From Campylobacter volucris (GTDB lineage Bacteria; Campylobacterota; Campylobacteria; Campylobacterales; Campylobacteraceae), in the NCBI RefSeq assembly GCF_008011665.1, contig NZ_VOWJ01000014.1:1-64000 (forward strand): a DNA stretch of 64,000 nucleotides. Direction: 5' to 3'. Shown here one piece after another: positions 17,766 to 27,208 of the stretch. Position 1 is the stretch's first letter; every line of letters begins with the position of its first letter. Under the pieces are notes generated by a model. It did not search any database, was not told where the DNA came from, and saw only the letters and a list, made by a program, of their open reading frames with translations. The position numbers and the translations under genes are program-made.

Positions 17766-19109
17766 CTATAATAACATCATTTTTGCTAAAAGTAAAAAAC
17801 TAAAAAATCCTAATGCATCAGTAATTGCTGTTATAACCACACTTGAACCAACTGCTGGATCGATTTTGAATTTTTTTAATGTTAGTGGCACAAAAGAGCC
17901 TACAAAACCTGCTAAAGCTAAATTTATAAGCATAGATAAAGCTATAACAAGTCCTAGCATAGCAGTTTTAAACCATATAAAAGTTATAATACCCATAATA
18001 ACTGCAAAAATAAATCCATTGAGTAAAGACATGCCACTTTCTCTTAATATAACTTTTTTAGCATCTTTAAATTCAACTTCATTTAGTGATAATTTTCTAA
18101 CGGTGACAGCTAAAGCTTGAGAGCCTGTATTCCCTCCCATAGAAGCTACTATAGGCATCAACACAGCTAAAGCCACTAGTTTTTCTATTTCTCCTGAAAA
18201 AAGACTGATAATATTGGCTGAAATTAAAGAAGTAGTAAGATTGATCATAAGCCAAAAAGCCCTTGCTTTAGCTGCTTTTAAAGCGCTTTCTTCTTCCACT
18301 TCTTTATCTACACCTGCTAGATTATAAATTTGCTCGGTCGCGTTATCTTGGATTAAATCATGAATATCATCATAAGTAATCCTTCCTAAAAGCACACCCT
18401 CTTCATTTACCACAGCCAATACACTCAAATCATAATCTTCAACCATATCAATAGCCATTTGTATATCATCGTAATCTTTTACACTGTAGCTTTTATATTT
18501 ATTGGTATTATTTTTGATAATATCAGCAAAGCTTAATTTAAAATCCCAAAGCAAAAGATCGCTTAAATTTATAGAATTGCAAAGCTTTCCATCTTTATCG
18601 GTAATATAAATTTGAAAAATTTGATCTATTTTTTCACTTTTTTTTAAAATTCTATAGCGTTTTATTGCTTTTTCTATGTTTTCATCTAAAGAAGCTGTGA
18701 AAATCTCAGTTTGCATATAAGCACCAGCTGTATTTTCATTATAATTTTTTAAGCGTAAAATTTCTTCCTTGTCTTCTGAACTTAGACGATTTAAAATTGT
18801 TAGAGTTTTTTGAGGATTTATGTCTTCAAAACGCTGAATTAAGTCGGTTGCGTCATCACTTTCTAGTTCTTCAACTGCTTTGGCTATTTTTTCAATGCTT
18901 AAATGCTCTAATATATCTTCAAGTATATACTCGGGTGTTATGGTAGAAATATTTGCCAATGTAAAAACATCAAGAGAATTTAAGGTTTGTAAAAAAAGAT
19001 TTTCATCATGCCTTTTGATGGTTTTTAAAGCTTCATTAATTTCATATGTACTTTGATTGTTAGAAATATTTTTTAAAAGTTCTTGTGCTTTTAAAAAATC
19101 ATTAGACAT
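17766..19109 (-). CDS. mgtE: Magnesium transporter MgtE
   Basis: MgtE is a dimeric, magnesium-gated Mg2+ channel of the inner membrane. The 447 residues show the family order: an N-terminal helical domain with repeated short motifs (about 1-125), two CBS repeats (about 130-255) including LAVVNEEGVLLGRITYDDI, a long connecting helix, and five membrane helices with the pore signature MPIVASMGGNTGSQALAVTVR. A TGGAG ribosome site precedes the ATG. The gene starts one base after the stop of the M23 peptidase gene, so the two share a transcript. Confidence 0.93.
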   Translation of the reverse strand: MSNDFLKAQELLKNISNNQSTYEINEALKTIKRHDENLFLQTLNSLDVFTLANISTITPEYILEDILEHLSIEKIAKAVEELESDDATDLIQRFEDINPQKTLTILNRLSSEDKEEILRLKNYNENTAGAYMQTEIFTASLDENIEKAIKRYRILKKSEKIDQIFQIYITDKDGKLCNSINLSDLLLWDFKLSFADIIKNNTNKYKSYSVKDYDDIQMAIDMVEDYDLSVLAVVNEEGVLLGRITYDDIHDLIQDNATEQIYNLAGVDKEVEEESALKAAKARAFWLMINLTTSLISANIISLFSGEIEKLVALAVLMPIVASMGGNTGSQALAVTVRKLSLNEVEFKDAKKVILRESGMSLLNGFIFAVIMGIITFIWFKTAMLGLVIALSMLINLALAGFVGSFVPLTLKKFKIDPAVGSSVVITAITDALGFFSFLLLAKMMLL

Positions 19110-19110
19110 A

Positions 19111-20271
19111 TTAAAGCTCCATTGAATTTTCTATATTTTGTTCTTTTGGTGGATTTTTAAAATCTTCATCTATGCTATAAAGTTTTTTTTGATAATTTTT
19201 AGAGATTTTTAAAAATTCTTCTTTGTCTTTGCCATTTAAGCTTGATTTTGGAATTTTTACTATGGTCTCAGGGTTTATGGCTTTATCATTTAGATATAAG
19301 CCAAAATGTAAATGTGGTCCAGTGCTCATACCAGTTGATCCTACATAACCTATTATTTGACCTTGTTTTACTTTTTGACCGCGTTTGATTTTAGCAAAAC
19401 GATGAAGATGAGCATATAAAGTCATATAACCTGACATATGTTTTATTTGTACCACTTTTCCATATCCACCTTTATTTCCGATAAAACTAACCACTCCCTC
19501 TCCTGCGCTTTTAACGGGAGTTCCAGTTGGAGCAGCATAGTCTATACCTAAATGTGCTCGGTATCTTTTTAATATAGGATGATACCTTGCCTTGGTAAAA
19601 CGATCTGAAATTCTTGTATATTGAACAGGTTTTATTAAAAAGAAATTTTCTAATTCTTTTCCTTGAGCATTATAATAAGAATCTTTATATAAAAAAACTA
19701 AATAATCTTTTCCTCTTATATTTGCCAATGCAGCATTGATGTTAATATCTCCAAAAAGCCTTCCTAATCTTCTTTTTTGCTCATAGATTAAAACTACACT
19801 ATCGCCTTTTTTAACATTTTTAAAATTTACGCTATTTTTAAATGCACGCACCATAGCTCTTGCTAAAGTTACACTTCCGCTTTCATCATACACATCTTGA
19901 TAAGCTGAATTGTTTATAGCTACTCTTAAGGTTTTTGTTTCCTTTGTGTAAGAAATTGGAGTAAAACTTAATACAAATTTATTTTCTATATTTTTATAAA
20001 TATGAATTTGTAAATCATCGCTAATTGGAATCAAAACTTGTTCAAGCTCGCCTTGATCATCTTTTAACATTTGATATTTTACTCCGCTTGAAATTTCTGC
20101 ACTTAGTTCTTTGTCTTCAGCATCTAGATTATAGTATAAACTTAGTGGTATAGAATGATCTTGTAAAAAATCAAGTAAAGTTTTGCCATTTTCCCAAGAA
20201 AGCTCTTCTATGCTTGAAATTGCAAATAATTTTATAGATAAAATTAAAGATATAAAAATTTTTTTCATCAT
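19111..20271 (-). CDS. M23 (LytM) family cell-wall peptidase
   Basis: A 386-residue exported protein with a short N-terminal signal sequence (KKIFISLILSIKLFAISS). The C-terminal LytM domain has the zinc ligands in RAHLGIDYAAPTGTPV and GPHLHFGLY, with MTLYAHLHRF between. The middle part resembles the OapA/LysM-like region found in epsilonproteobacterial peptidoglycan endopeptidases. It probably trims peptide crosslinks and may affect helical cell shape, as related Csd proteins do; that role is inferred. The start could be either of two adjacent ATGs. It is divergent from the PgbA-like gene with a 118-base intergenic region and co-directional with mgtE. Confidence 0.88.
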   Translation of the reverse strand: MMKKIFISLILSIKLFAISSIEELSWENGKTLLDFLQDHSIPLSLYYNLDAEDKELSAEISSGVKYQMLKDDQGELEQVLIPISDDLQIHIYKNIENKFVLSFTPISYTKETKTLRVAINNSAYQDVYDESGSVTLARAMVRAFKNSVNFKNVKKGDSVVLIYEQKRRLGRLFGDININAALANIRGKDYLVFLYKDSYYNAQGKELENFFLIKPVQYTRISDRFTKARYHPILKRYRAHLGIDYAAPTGTPVKSAGEGVVSFIGNKGGYGKVVQIKHMSGYMTLYAHLHRFAKIKRGQKVKQGQIIGYVGSTGMSTGPHLHFGLYLNDKAINPETIVKIPKSSLNGKDKEEFLKISKNYQKKLYSIDEDFKNPPKEQNIENSMEL

Positions 20272-20321
20272 TAAAAATTAAGCCTTCAAAATAAAATAAA
20301 TTTGTATTTTACTTAATTTTT

Positions 20322-20353
20322 CTTACAATTTTGTAAGGAAAAAACAATATAAT
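20322..20353 (+). promoter_or_regulatory. Candidate promoter with an inverted-repeat operator
   Basis: A consensus -10 box TATAAT (20348-20353) lies 37 bases before the TTG start at 20390. Just upstream, in the -35 region, is the inverted repeat CTTACAA-TT-TTGTAAG (20322-20337), with 7-bp perfect arms and a 2-base centre. The position would suit a repressor site for the PgbA-like gene and perhaps the divergent M23 gene. The regulator is unknown. Confidence 0.45.
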
Positions 20354-20389
20354 TTATTTTCAATAATTCAAATATAAGGAGAATAAATT

Positions 20390-21106
20390 TTGGTAAGAAT
20401 TATTCTAATGTATTTTTGTTTTATAATATTTTCATATGCAAAAGGTTTTGATTTGATACAAACAAAGTTAGAAAAAGTAGAAGATATTTATGGCTATATC
20501 AAAGATGATCCTAAAATTTTGATGCACTCTAGTGGTATAGTTGTGCATAATATTGAAAATCAAAAAACAATTGTAGCAAGAGCTAGTGTAATAGGTCGTG
20601 AAAATGATTTTGTGAAATTACAATTTAAAGTTTTTGATATGCTTGTTCAAGATGCTATGCCTTTGCCAAATGTTTTGCCTGAAGTTGGAGATAAAGTTGT
20701 TTTAAATTATTTATACGATAGAGCTTTAATCATCGCTCCTGATAAAAAAGTTTATGATTATATAGCGCAAAAATTTAGTGATTTGTATTTTTTACACCCT
20801 GATTTATTTGGCGCTCATATGATACAAGAATATCGTCAAACTCCAAGAAGATCAGATTTTAGATCATTTTGTTCAAAAAATGCTGTAGGACTTTTGGTAG
20901 TAGCTTTAGAAAAAAAAGCTGAATTGGTTGATTGTCAAGATTTTGAAAAAATACAAGAAATTGAAATTCCTCAAGCTCAAAGCTTACAAATTCCATTTTA
21001 CTCAAGAATTACAGGCTATAAAAGTGATATTTTTAGTTTAAATGATGAAAGTATAGGAAATTATTATATTTATTATGAAAAATTGATTAATTTAACTCGA
21101 GAATAA
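20390..21106 (+). CDS. Exported protein with PgbA-type (plasminogen-binding) N-terminal domain
   Basis: A 238-residue protein with a short hydrophobic leader (IILMYFCFIIFSYAKG) and no further membrane segment. It resembles the conserved exported proteins of Campylobacter and Helicobacter that carry the plasminogen-binding protein PgbA N-terminal domain; Cj1214c is the probable counterpart. The TTG at 20390 is chosen because AAGGAG (20376-20381) lies eight bases before it, with a TATAAT box upstream. It begins a run of genes with glcD (three bases later) and the YihY-type gene. Function beyond export is not established; plasminogen binding is only a family label. Confidence 0.68.
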   Translation: MVRIILMYFCFIIFSYAKGFDLIQTKLEKVEDIYGYIKDDPKILMHSSGIVVHNIENQKTIVARASVIGRENDFVKLQFKVFDMLVQDAMPLPNVLPEVGDKVVLNYLYDRALIIAPDKKVYDYIAQKFSDLYFLHPDLFGAHMIQEYRQTPRRSDFRSFCSKNAVGLLVVALEKKAELVDCQDFEKIQEIEIPQAQSLQIPFYSRITGYKSDIFSLNDESIGNYYIYYEKLINLTRE

Positions 21107-21109
21107 TCA

Positions 21110-22492
21110 ATGCAAGAAAAACATAAAATTTTTTTTCAAAATTTATTAGGAAATGATAATGCTTTTTTTGATGAAGTTCATAAAAGAGCATATAGTTATG
21201 ATGCAACTAAAAAGCATTATTTGCCCGATGGGGTTTTATTTCCAAGAAACGAAGAAGATGTTAGTCAAATTTTAAGATACTGCAATGAAGAAAAAATTAT
21301 CATTATTCCAAGAGGATCAGGATCAGGCTTTACAGGTGGGGCTTTAGCGGTTAATGGTGGTTTGGTTTTAAGCTTTGAAAAGCATATGAATAAAATCTTA
21401 GAAATTGATCTTGAAAATTTAGTAGCTGTGGTAGAACCTGGAGTGATTAATGCAAATTTGCAAAAAGCTTTAAGTGAATTTGGTTTGTTTTATCCTCCGG
21501 ATCCTGCTAGTATGGAGTATTCTTCAATAGGGGGTAATGTCAGCGAAAATGCAGGTGGTATGAGAGCGGCAAAATATGGTATCACAAAAGATTATGTCAT
21601 GGCTTTAAGAGCAGTTTTACCAAATGGTGAGGTAATAAAAGCTGGGAAAAAAACCATTAAAGATGTAGCAGGTTATAATCTAGCTGGTATTTTGATAGCA
21701 AGTGAGGGTTCTTTGGCTGTGCTTACTCAAATCACTCTTAAGCTTGTAGCCTTGCCTAAATTTAAAAAAACCGCAATGGGAATTTTTGATAGCATTGATG
21801 ATGCTATGAATGCAGTTTATAAGACTTTATCAAAGGGTGTTACTCCTGTTTCTATGGAATTTTTGGATCAATTAAGCATACAAGCTTTAGAATATAAGTT
21901 TAATAAAGGATTACCAACTGATGCAGGGGCTATTTTAATAGCTGATGTTGATGGTAATGTAGAAGAAGCTATAAAAGCAGATTTGCAAATTTTAGAGCAA
22001 AGTTTTTTGGAATTTAGAGCAAGAGAATTTAAAGTAGCTAAAAATGAACAAGAAGCAGCAGATATTTGGTTTGCAAGAAGAAATTGCTCTCAAAGTATCA
22101 CGATGTATGGAAATTTAAAATTAAACGAAGATATTACTGTGCCAAGATCAAAACTTCCTGAGCTTTTAAAAGGTATAGATCAAATTTCTAAAAAATATGG
22201 TTTTAAAATCCCTTGTTTTGGTCACACGGGAGATGGAAATGTGCATACTAATGTCATGGTAAGTGATAAAAATAATCCTGATTTAGTTAAAAAAGGATAT
22301 AAAGCAGTGGAAGAGGTGTTTAAACTAACTATATCTTTAGGTGGAACCTTAAGTGGTGAACATGGAATAGGGCTTTCTAAAGCCCCTTTTATGAAACTTG
22401 CTTTTAGTGAAGCTGAAATGGAATTAATGAGAAATATCAAAAAAGCGTTTGATCCAAATAATATCTTAAATCCATTTAAAATGGGACTTTAA
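21110..22492 (+). CDS. glcD: FAD-linked glycolate/D-lactate dehydrogenase subunit GlcD
   Basis: A 460-residue flavoprotein of the vanillyl-alcohol-oxidase family. The FAD-binding segment IPRGSGSGFTGGALAVNGG lies near residues 64-82, PPDPASMEYSSIGGNVSENA near 128, and the C-terminal part has CFGHTGDGNVHTN with GTLSGEHGIGL, typical of GlcD. It oxidises a 2-hydroxy acid and passes electrons to partner proteins or quinone. No GlcE/GlcF genes are adjacent, so substrate and electron route remain open between glycolate and D-lactate. The gene is coupled by one-base overlap to the next. Confidence 0.88.
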   Translation: MQEKHKIFFQNLLGNDNAFFDEVHKRAYSYDATKKHYLPDGVLFPRNEEDVSQILRYCNEEKIIIIPRGSGSGFTGGALAVNGGLVLSFEKHMNKILEIDLENLVAVVEPGVINANLQKALSEFGLFYPPDPASMEYSSIGGNVSENAGGMRAAKYGITKDYVMALRAVLPNGEVIKAGKKTIKDVAGYNLAGILIASEGSLAVLTQITLKLVALPKFKKTAMGIFDSIDDAMNAVYKTLSKGVTPVSMEFLDQLSIQALEYKFNKGLPTDAGAILIADVDGNVEEAIKADLQILEQSFLEFRAREFKVAKNEQEAADIWFARRNCSQSITMYGNLKLNEDITVPRSKLPELLKGIDQISKKYGFKIPCFGHTGDGNVHTNVMVSDKNNPDLVKKGYKAVEEVFKLTISLGGTLSGEHGIGLSKAPFMKLAFSEAEMELMRNIKKAFDPNNILNPFKMGL

Positions 22493-23304
22493 TGGTTTTT
22501 AAAAATATAGTAAAAATTTTTTTAGGATTAAGGGATAAAGAAATTTTAAATTATGCTGCAGCTTTAAGTTTTTATACTATATTATCTTTAATTCCTTTGC
22601 TTTTTTTGTGTTTTTGGGTTTTTACTCAAATTCCGAGTTTTGAAATGTATCAAGAAAAGATAAAAAATTTAATTTTTACTTTTTTAATCCCAACTCAGCA
22701 AGATCTAATCATAGGTTATATTAATACTTTTTTAAAAAATAGTGTAAATATAGGCTTGATAGGGCTTTTGGCTATGGCTATTACTTCTTTGGCTTTTTTT
22801 TCAGGATATGATTATGTAATCAATAAACTTTTACAAGAAGAAAGCAAAAGTCTTTGGTATAGCATTAGTTCTTATTGGACTTTGGTGACTTTAACACCAT
22901 TAGGACTAGGTTTGAGTTTTTATATTTCAGGACTTATACAAAAAACTTTAGATGAATTTAACATAGGAATAAATTTTTTTGAAATTTTACCTTATGTGAT
23001 TATTTGGATTTTATTTTTTATTTCATATTCTAGCTCTTTAAGTAAAAAAGGTAATTTAAAATTACTTCTTATAACTTCATTTGGAGCATCTGTTATATGG
23101 TATATTTCTAAAACTATTTTTGTGTATTATGCTGTGTATAATAAAACATATTTAAATGTATATGGTTCTTTCTCTGTGATTTTATTTTTCTTTTTGTGGA
23201 TTTATATTTCATGGATTATTTATCTTTTGGGTTTAAAAGCATATCTTTTATTTGAGCAAGAAAATAAAGGGCACAAACCCAAGAGAAATTACAAAAAGAG
23301 CTAA
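22492..23304 (+). CDS. YihY/UPF0761 (formerly RNase BN-like) membrane protein
   Basis: A 270-residue inner-membrane protein with about six hydrophobic segments. Family motifs are visible: ALSFYTILSLIPLLF near residue 24 and FFLWIYISWIIYLLGLKAYL near the end. It was once called ribonuclease BN by a mistaken link; the function of the family is unknown. Its final 57 bases lie opposite the 3' end of comEC, so the two genes converge with overlapping coding sequence. It is the last gene of the PgbA-like/glcD run. Confidence 0.85.
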   Translation: MVFKNIVKIFLGLRDKEILNYAAALSFYTILSLIPLLFLCFWVFTQIPSFEMYQEKIKNLIFTFLIPTQQDLIIGYINTFLKNSVNIGLIGLLAMAITSLAFFSGYDYVINKLLQEESKSLWYSISSYWTLVTLTPLGLGLSFYISGLIQKTLDEFNIGINFFEILPYVIIWILFFISYSSSLSKKGNLKLLLITSFGASVIWYISKTIFVYYAVYNKTYLNVYGSFSVILFFFLWIYISWIIYLLGLKAYLLFEQENKGHKPKRNYKKS

Positions 23305-24504
23305 ATATCTATTAAAAATACTAAGTAGTGATAAAAATAAATATCCTATATAGACCCAAAAAGATATTTTAAAATTTATGCTGTGAAATTTAATATTAAA
23401 AAAATCTAACAAATAAAAATCCAATAAATTTCCATAATTAAAAATATGAAGCAATAGCACCATAGGATAAAAAATTATAAATAAAATACTAAGAGGTATA
23501 GCTAAAAATTGTTGCAAACTTAGTAAAGGGAAAAAATATAAAACAGGTATAATCATAGCTAAAAATGTCCAAAAATTTAAAAGAATAATATGGGTTAAAT
23601 TAGAAAATTTATTTTTAAAATGATGTAAATATAAATAAATATAAAATACCCCAAGCACAGAAAATAAAAATCCTACGCTAAATAATAATTTTGGAAAAAG
23701 ACTAATGCATAAAACTATACTTAAAACTAAAAATTTAAAACTTAGAATTTTTACATTTTTACTATAAAGATAAAATCCAAACAATGCCATACACAAAGCC
23801 CTTGTATAAGAAGGAGTAAAATCTATAAGATACATATAAGCAATTAAAAGCACAAAAGTAAATACGCTAAGATCTAACTTTAAACTTCTATATGGAAAAT
23901 ATCTTTTTTGAAAAAATGCATACAATGGTGCAAATACTACAAAACAAAAGCTAAACAATAACCCTAAATGATACCCACTAATTGCAATTAAATGTGCAAT
24001 GCCATAAAAATTTACATCTTGTCTTAGATCCTTAGAAATAGCTTTTGCAAAAAATAAAGCCCCATAAAATTCTTTGATTTTTTCATTTGTATGTTGGTTT
24101 AGGAAATAATTGATGATTGTGTTTTGATTTTGAACATAGCTAGTTTGATGAAAATCATAACTCGGTGCAAAAAAACTTTTACTAAGATAGTTTTTAAAAC
24201 TAATATCTTTAGTGATGATTCTAAGTGATAGTATTTTGTTCTTATCAAAAGTTAAATTTTTATAGCTTATAGTGTAAAAGTTAAAATTGGAATTTTTAAG
24301 TTTTAATACTTGATATTTTTTACCATATTTATTTTCTTTTGTATAACTTGATAAAATAATATTATTTTGAAGATAAAGATGTTTTGTAAGTTTAAAATTT
24401 TGATAGTTTTTATATTCATAAAAAATATTGAGTAAAAATATAACTAAAAAGCACAAAAATAAAATAAAAAATTCTCTATAATGATAAGAGAATTTTAAAT
24501 TCAT
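23248..24504 (-). CDS. comEC: ComEC/Rec2-family DNA uptake channel
   Basis: ComEC forms the inner-membrane channel for incoming single-stranded DNA during natural transformation. The 418-residue protein has an N-terminal DUF4131-like region, then many membrane helices with the key competence motif IAHLIAISGYHLGLLFSF near residue 170 and FTPSYTRALCMALFGFYLYS. It lacks the C-terminal metallo-beta-lactamase domain of longer homologues; the short form is normal in Campylobacter as I recall. Its ATG overlaps the stop of the DedA gene by four bases. The 3' end overlaps the converging YihY gene. Confidence 0.88.
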   Translation of the reverse strand: MNLKFSYHYREFFILFLCFLVIFLLNIFYEYKNYQNFKLTKHLYLQNNIILSSYTKENKYGKKYQVLKLKNSNFNFYTISYKNLTFDKNKILSLRIITKDISFKNYLSKSFFAPSYDFHQTSYVQNQNTIINYFLNQHTNEKIKEFYGALFFAKAISKDLRQDVNFYGIAHLIAISGYHLGLLFSFCFVVFAPLYAFFQKRYFPYRSLKLDLSVFTFVLLIAYMYLIDFTPSYTRALCMALFGFYLYSKNVKILSFKFLVLSIVLCISLFPKLLFSVGFLFSVLGVFYIYLYLHHFKNKFSNLTHIILLNFWTFLAMIIPVLYFFPLLSLQQFLAIPLSILFIIFYPMVLLLHIFNYGNLLDFYLLDFFNIKFHSINFKISFWVYIGYLFLSLLSIFNRYLALFVISLGFVPFIFLLK

Positions 24505-25064
24505 TTTTTCTTAGAAAAACGCGATAAATATAGCCATATAACTAAAGCTAGTATGATTATAAAAACAGGTGCTATATAAGGATAGTTTGAAAGAACTTCA
24601 AACATTTCTTTTAAAGTATTTCCAAAAATAAATCCTGCATATCCTAAAACAACTGCCCAAATCAAGCTTGCTAGTGTATTAATGATTGCAAATCTTAAAA
24701 AGCTAAATTTGCAAAGACCTGCTGCTATAGGTACTATGGTTTTTACTCCATATATAAATTTTTGAATGATTAAGAGTAAATCACCATATTTTTTGATTTT
24801 AATCATTGCAAGAGCGATTTTTCTTCTGTGGTTTTTAAAATAAGGCATGATGTCTTTTTTGTAATACTTGCCAAGTATAAAAAGCAAAGTAGAACCTAGT
24901 GTATTTGCTAAAAATGCTAAAAAAATACACCAATGCAAATCTAGTTTGGTTGAACTAGCACAAAGCACTCCAGCTGCAAGTATAGCAACCATGCCACCGC
25001 CAAAAGAATAAAAAAATAAAATCAAATAACCATAAGTGCTAAGATTATCAATCATTTCTTGCAT
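24501..25064 (-). CDS. DedA-family inner-membrane protein
   Basis: A 187-residue protein with several hydrophobic helices and the DedA motifs FLANTLGSTLLFILGKYY and IQKFIYGVKTIVPIAAGL, the latter holding the conserved G-x-x-x-P region. DedA proteins help lipid flipping and envelope homeostasis; which lipid this one handles is unknown. It lies ten bases after the rny stop and overlaps comEC, so it is part of the fthC-rny-dedA-comEC transcript. Confidence 0.85.
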   Translation of the reverse strand: MQEMIDNLSTYGYLILFFYSFGGGMVAILAAGVLCASSTKLDLHWCIFLAFLANTLGSTLLFILGKYYKKDIMPYFKNHRRKIALAMIKIKKYGDLLLIIQKFIYGVKTIVPIAAGLCKFSFLRFAIINTLASLIWAVVLGYAGFIFGNTLKEMFEVLSNYPYIAPVFIIILALVIWLYLSRFSKKK

Positions 25065-25073
25065 AATTAGACC

Positions 25074-26627
25074 TTATTTTGCATAATCAATAGCTCTTAT
25101 CTCTCTGATAACATTAACTTTAATTTCACCAGGATATTGAACTTTTTCTTGAATTTCTTCAGCAATTTCTTTAGCTAAAAGTATAGATTCATCATCATTT
25201 ATTAATTTTGCATTGACTATGACTCTAATTTCTCTTCCAGCATTAATTGCATATGCTTTTTTAACCCCTTCTTTGCTTTTTGCAATATCTTCAAGTTCGC
25301 TAACTCTTTTTAAGAAAGCTTCTAAAACTTCGCGTCTTGCGCCAGGTCTAGCTGCACTTAGTGTATCTGCTGTGCAAACTGCTGCTGATTCTATGCTTGT
25401 GGCATCTTCGTGGCCATGATGAGCATAAATTGCATTAATTACCACAGGATGTTCTTTATATCGTTTGCAAAGTTCAGCTCCTAAATCCACATGAGAGCCT
25501 TCAAATTCATGCGTTAAGGCTTTACCTATATCGTGTAAAATTCCAGCTCTACGCGCTAATTTTTCATCACCGCCACATTCTGCTGCTATTATACCTGCTA
25601 GATGAGCTACTTCTAAAGAATGGGCTAGAGCATTTTGCCCATAACTTGCCCTATATCGTAATTTTCCTATGAGTTTTATAATTTCCGGATGAATATGATT
25701 AAGCCCCAAATCCATCACTATAGTTTGACCTTCTTCTAAAATGCTATCATCAAATTCTTTACAAACTTTTTCATATATTTCTTCTATTCTTGCAGGTTGA
25801 ATTCTACCATCTTCAACTAAAAGCTCAATGACTTTTGTAGCAATGGCTCTTCTATAAAGATTAAAACAACTTACTATAATAGCTCCAGGTGTATCATCTA
25901 TGATGATATCTACCCCTAAAACCATTTCTAAAGTTTTTACATTTCTTCCTTCTTTGCCTATAATGCGTCCTTTTAACTCATCATTTTTGATATTGACAAC
26001 ATTAATAAGTCTTTCAGCAGCAAATTCACCAGCAAATCTTGAAGTAGCTTGAGCTAAGATATAATTAGCTTTGCGTTTAGCCTCATTTTTAGCTTCTTCT
26101 TCGTATTTTCTAACTATATGTGCGATTTCATTTCTTGATTTTTCTTCTGTTTTTTGCAAGATTATACTTTTAGCTTCTTCTTGAGTGAGCCCAGCTGAGT
26201 GTTCAAGAATTTTTAAAACATCATTGAGCTTTTGAGTGTATTTTTGTTTTAAATTCTCATTTTCTTCTATCAAGGCTTTTATGTCTTGTTTTTCTTTGAT
26301 GAGTTGATTTTTATTTTCTTCATGAAGTTTTACTTGATGATTTAAAGATTGCTCTTTTTTATTTAAATCTTCTATTTTACTAGAATGTTCTTTTTGAAGT
26401 TTTTGCAATTTTTCATCAAATTTTTTCTTTGCACTAAATTCTGCTTCAGCTATTGAATTTTTAGCATCTTTTAATATTAATTCAGCTTCGTATTCTATAG
26501 CTTTTGCCTTTGCTTTTGCTTGTTCTAAAAAGATGTTGAAATTGGCATCATTAATCTTTTTAGCGACTACATATCCAATCCCTCCGCCTATAAAAACGGC
26601 TATTAACGCGACTATAATTTCTATCAT
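25074..26627 (-). CDS. rny: Ribonuclease Y
   Basis: RNase Y is a membrane-anchored endonuclease that starts mRNA decay. The 517 residues show the full architecture: one N-terminal membrane helix (IIVALIAVFIGGGIGYVVA), a long coiled coil (about 35-200), a KH domain with GRIIGKEGRNVKTLE, and an HD domain with SLEVAHLAGIIAAECG and RAGILHDIGKA. An AGGAAAG ribosome site precedes the ATG at 26627. The first 68 bases lie inside the 3' end of the upstream cyclo-ligase frame, an unusually long same-strand overlap. Confidence 0.95.
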   Translation of the reverse strand: MIEIIVALIAVFIGGGIGYVVAKKINDANFNIFLEQAKAKAKAIEYEAELILKDAKNSIAEAEFSAKKKFDEKLQKLQKEHSSKIEDLNKKEQSLNHQVKLHEENKNQLIKEKQDIKALIEENENLKQKYTQKLNDVLKILEHSAGLTQEEAKSIILQKTEEKSRNEIAHIVRKYEEEAKNEAKRKANYILAQATSRFAGEFAAERLINVVNIKNDELKGRIIGKEGRNVKTLEMVLGVDIIIDDTPGAIIVSCFNLYRRAIATKVIELLVEDGRIQPARIEEIYEKVCKEFDDSILEEGQTIVMDLGLNHIHPEIIKLIGKLRYRASYGQNALAHSLEVAHLAGIIAAECGGDEKLARRAGILHDIGKALTHEFEGSHVDLGAELCKRYKEHPVVINAIYAHHGHEDATSIESAAVCTADTLSAARPGARREVLEAFLKRVSELEDIAKSKEGVKKAYAINAGREIRVIVNAKLINDDESILLAKEIAEEIQEKVQYPGEIKVNVIREIRAIDYAK

Positions 26628-27180
26628 TTTTACTTACTTTCCTAAAATATTTTTTATAAAAATTGATATAAAAATCACCTTTTATATCATGCTTTTGACA
26701 TAATTTTTCTTCACTTTTACCATTAATTATTTGCGTAAAAATAATTTTTGGTTTATCATGAGTTAAATTTGCAAAAAATCTATCATAAAATCCTTTTCCA
26801 TGTCCTATTCTTTTAAAGTCTTTATCAACTCCTAATACAGGAACAATGGCTACATCTATACGAGATTGTAAAAAAGAATTTTTAGGTTCATACACTCCAA
26901 AACTTTTTTTTTCAAGAGTTAATCTTAATTTTACTACCTTTAAACTTTTATCTTGCATAAATGGAACAAAAATTTGATATTTTTTCGCAAAAAAGCGTCT
27001 AAATTTATAAATATCAACTTCATGTTTTAAAGGTATGTATATGAGAATATTTTTGCATGTTTTTAAAGACTTTAAAATTTTAAATATTTCTTTAAAAGCT
27101 AAAAAATCTTTTTTGTATTGATGTGTTATAAATTGGTTTATTTTATTTTTTTGTATTTGTCTAAAAGTGTTTTTTGTCAA
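26560..27180 (-). CDS. 5-formyltetrahydrofolate cyclo-ligase family protein
   Basis: This enzyme uses ATP to recycle 5-formyltetrahydrofolate to methenyltetrahydrofolate. The 206-residue protein has the family motif RIGHGKGFYDRFF near residue 126 and the DVAIVPVLGVDKDF segment before it. The likely start is a TTG at 27180, five bases after AAGGA. The last 22 or so residues are Arg-rich and read out of frame through the start of rny; they probably have no function and reflect loss of an earlier stop. It leads the reverse-strand operon and diverges from the thioredoxin-like gene. Confidence 0.85.
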   Translation of the reverse strand: MTKNTFRQIQKNKINQFITHQYKKDFLAFKEIFKILKSLKTCKNILIYIPLKHEVDIYKFRRFFAKKYQIFVPFMQDKSLKVVKLRLTLEKKSFGVYEPKNSFLQSRIDVAIVPVLGVDKDFKRIGHGKGFYDRFFANLTHDKPKIIFTQIINGKSEEKLCQKHDIKGDFYINFYKKYFRKVSKNDRNYSRVNSRFYRRRDWICSR

Positions 27181-27208
27181 GCTTTTCCTTAAGTTTTTAA
27201 CTTTTTAT

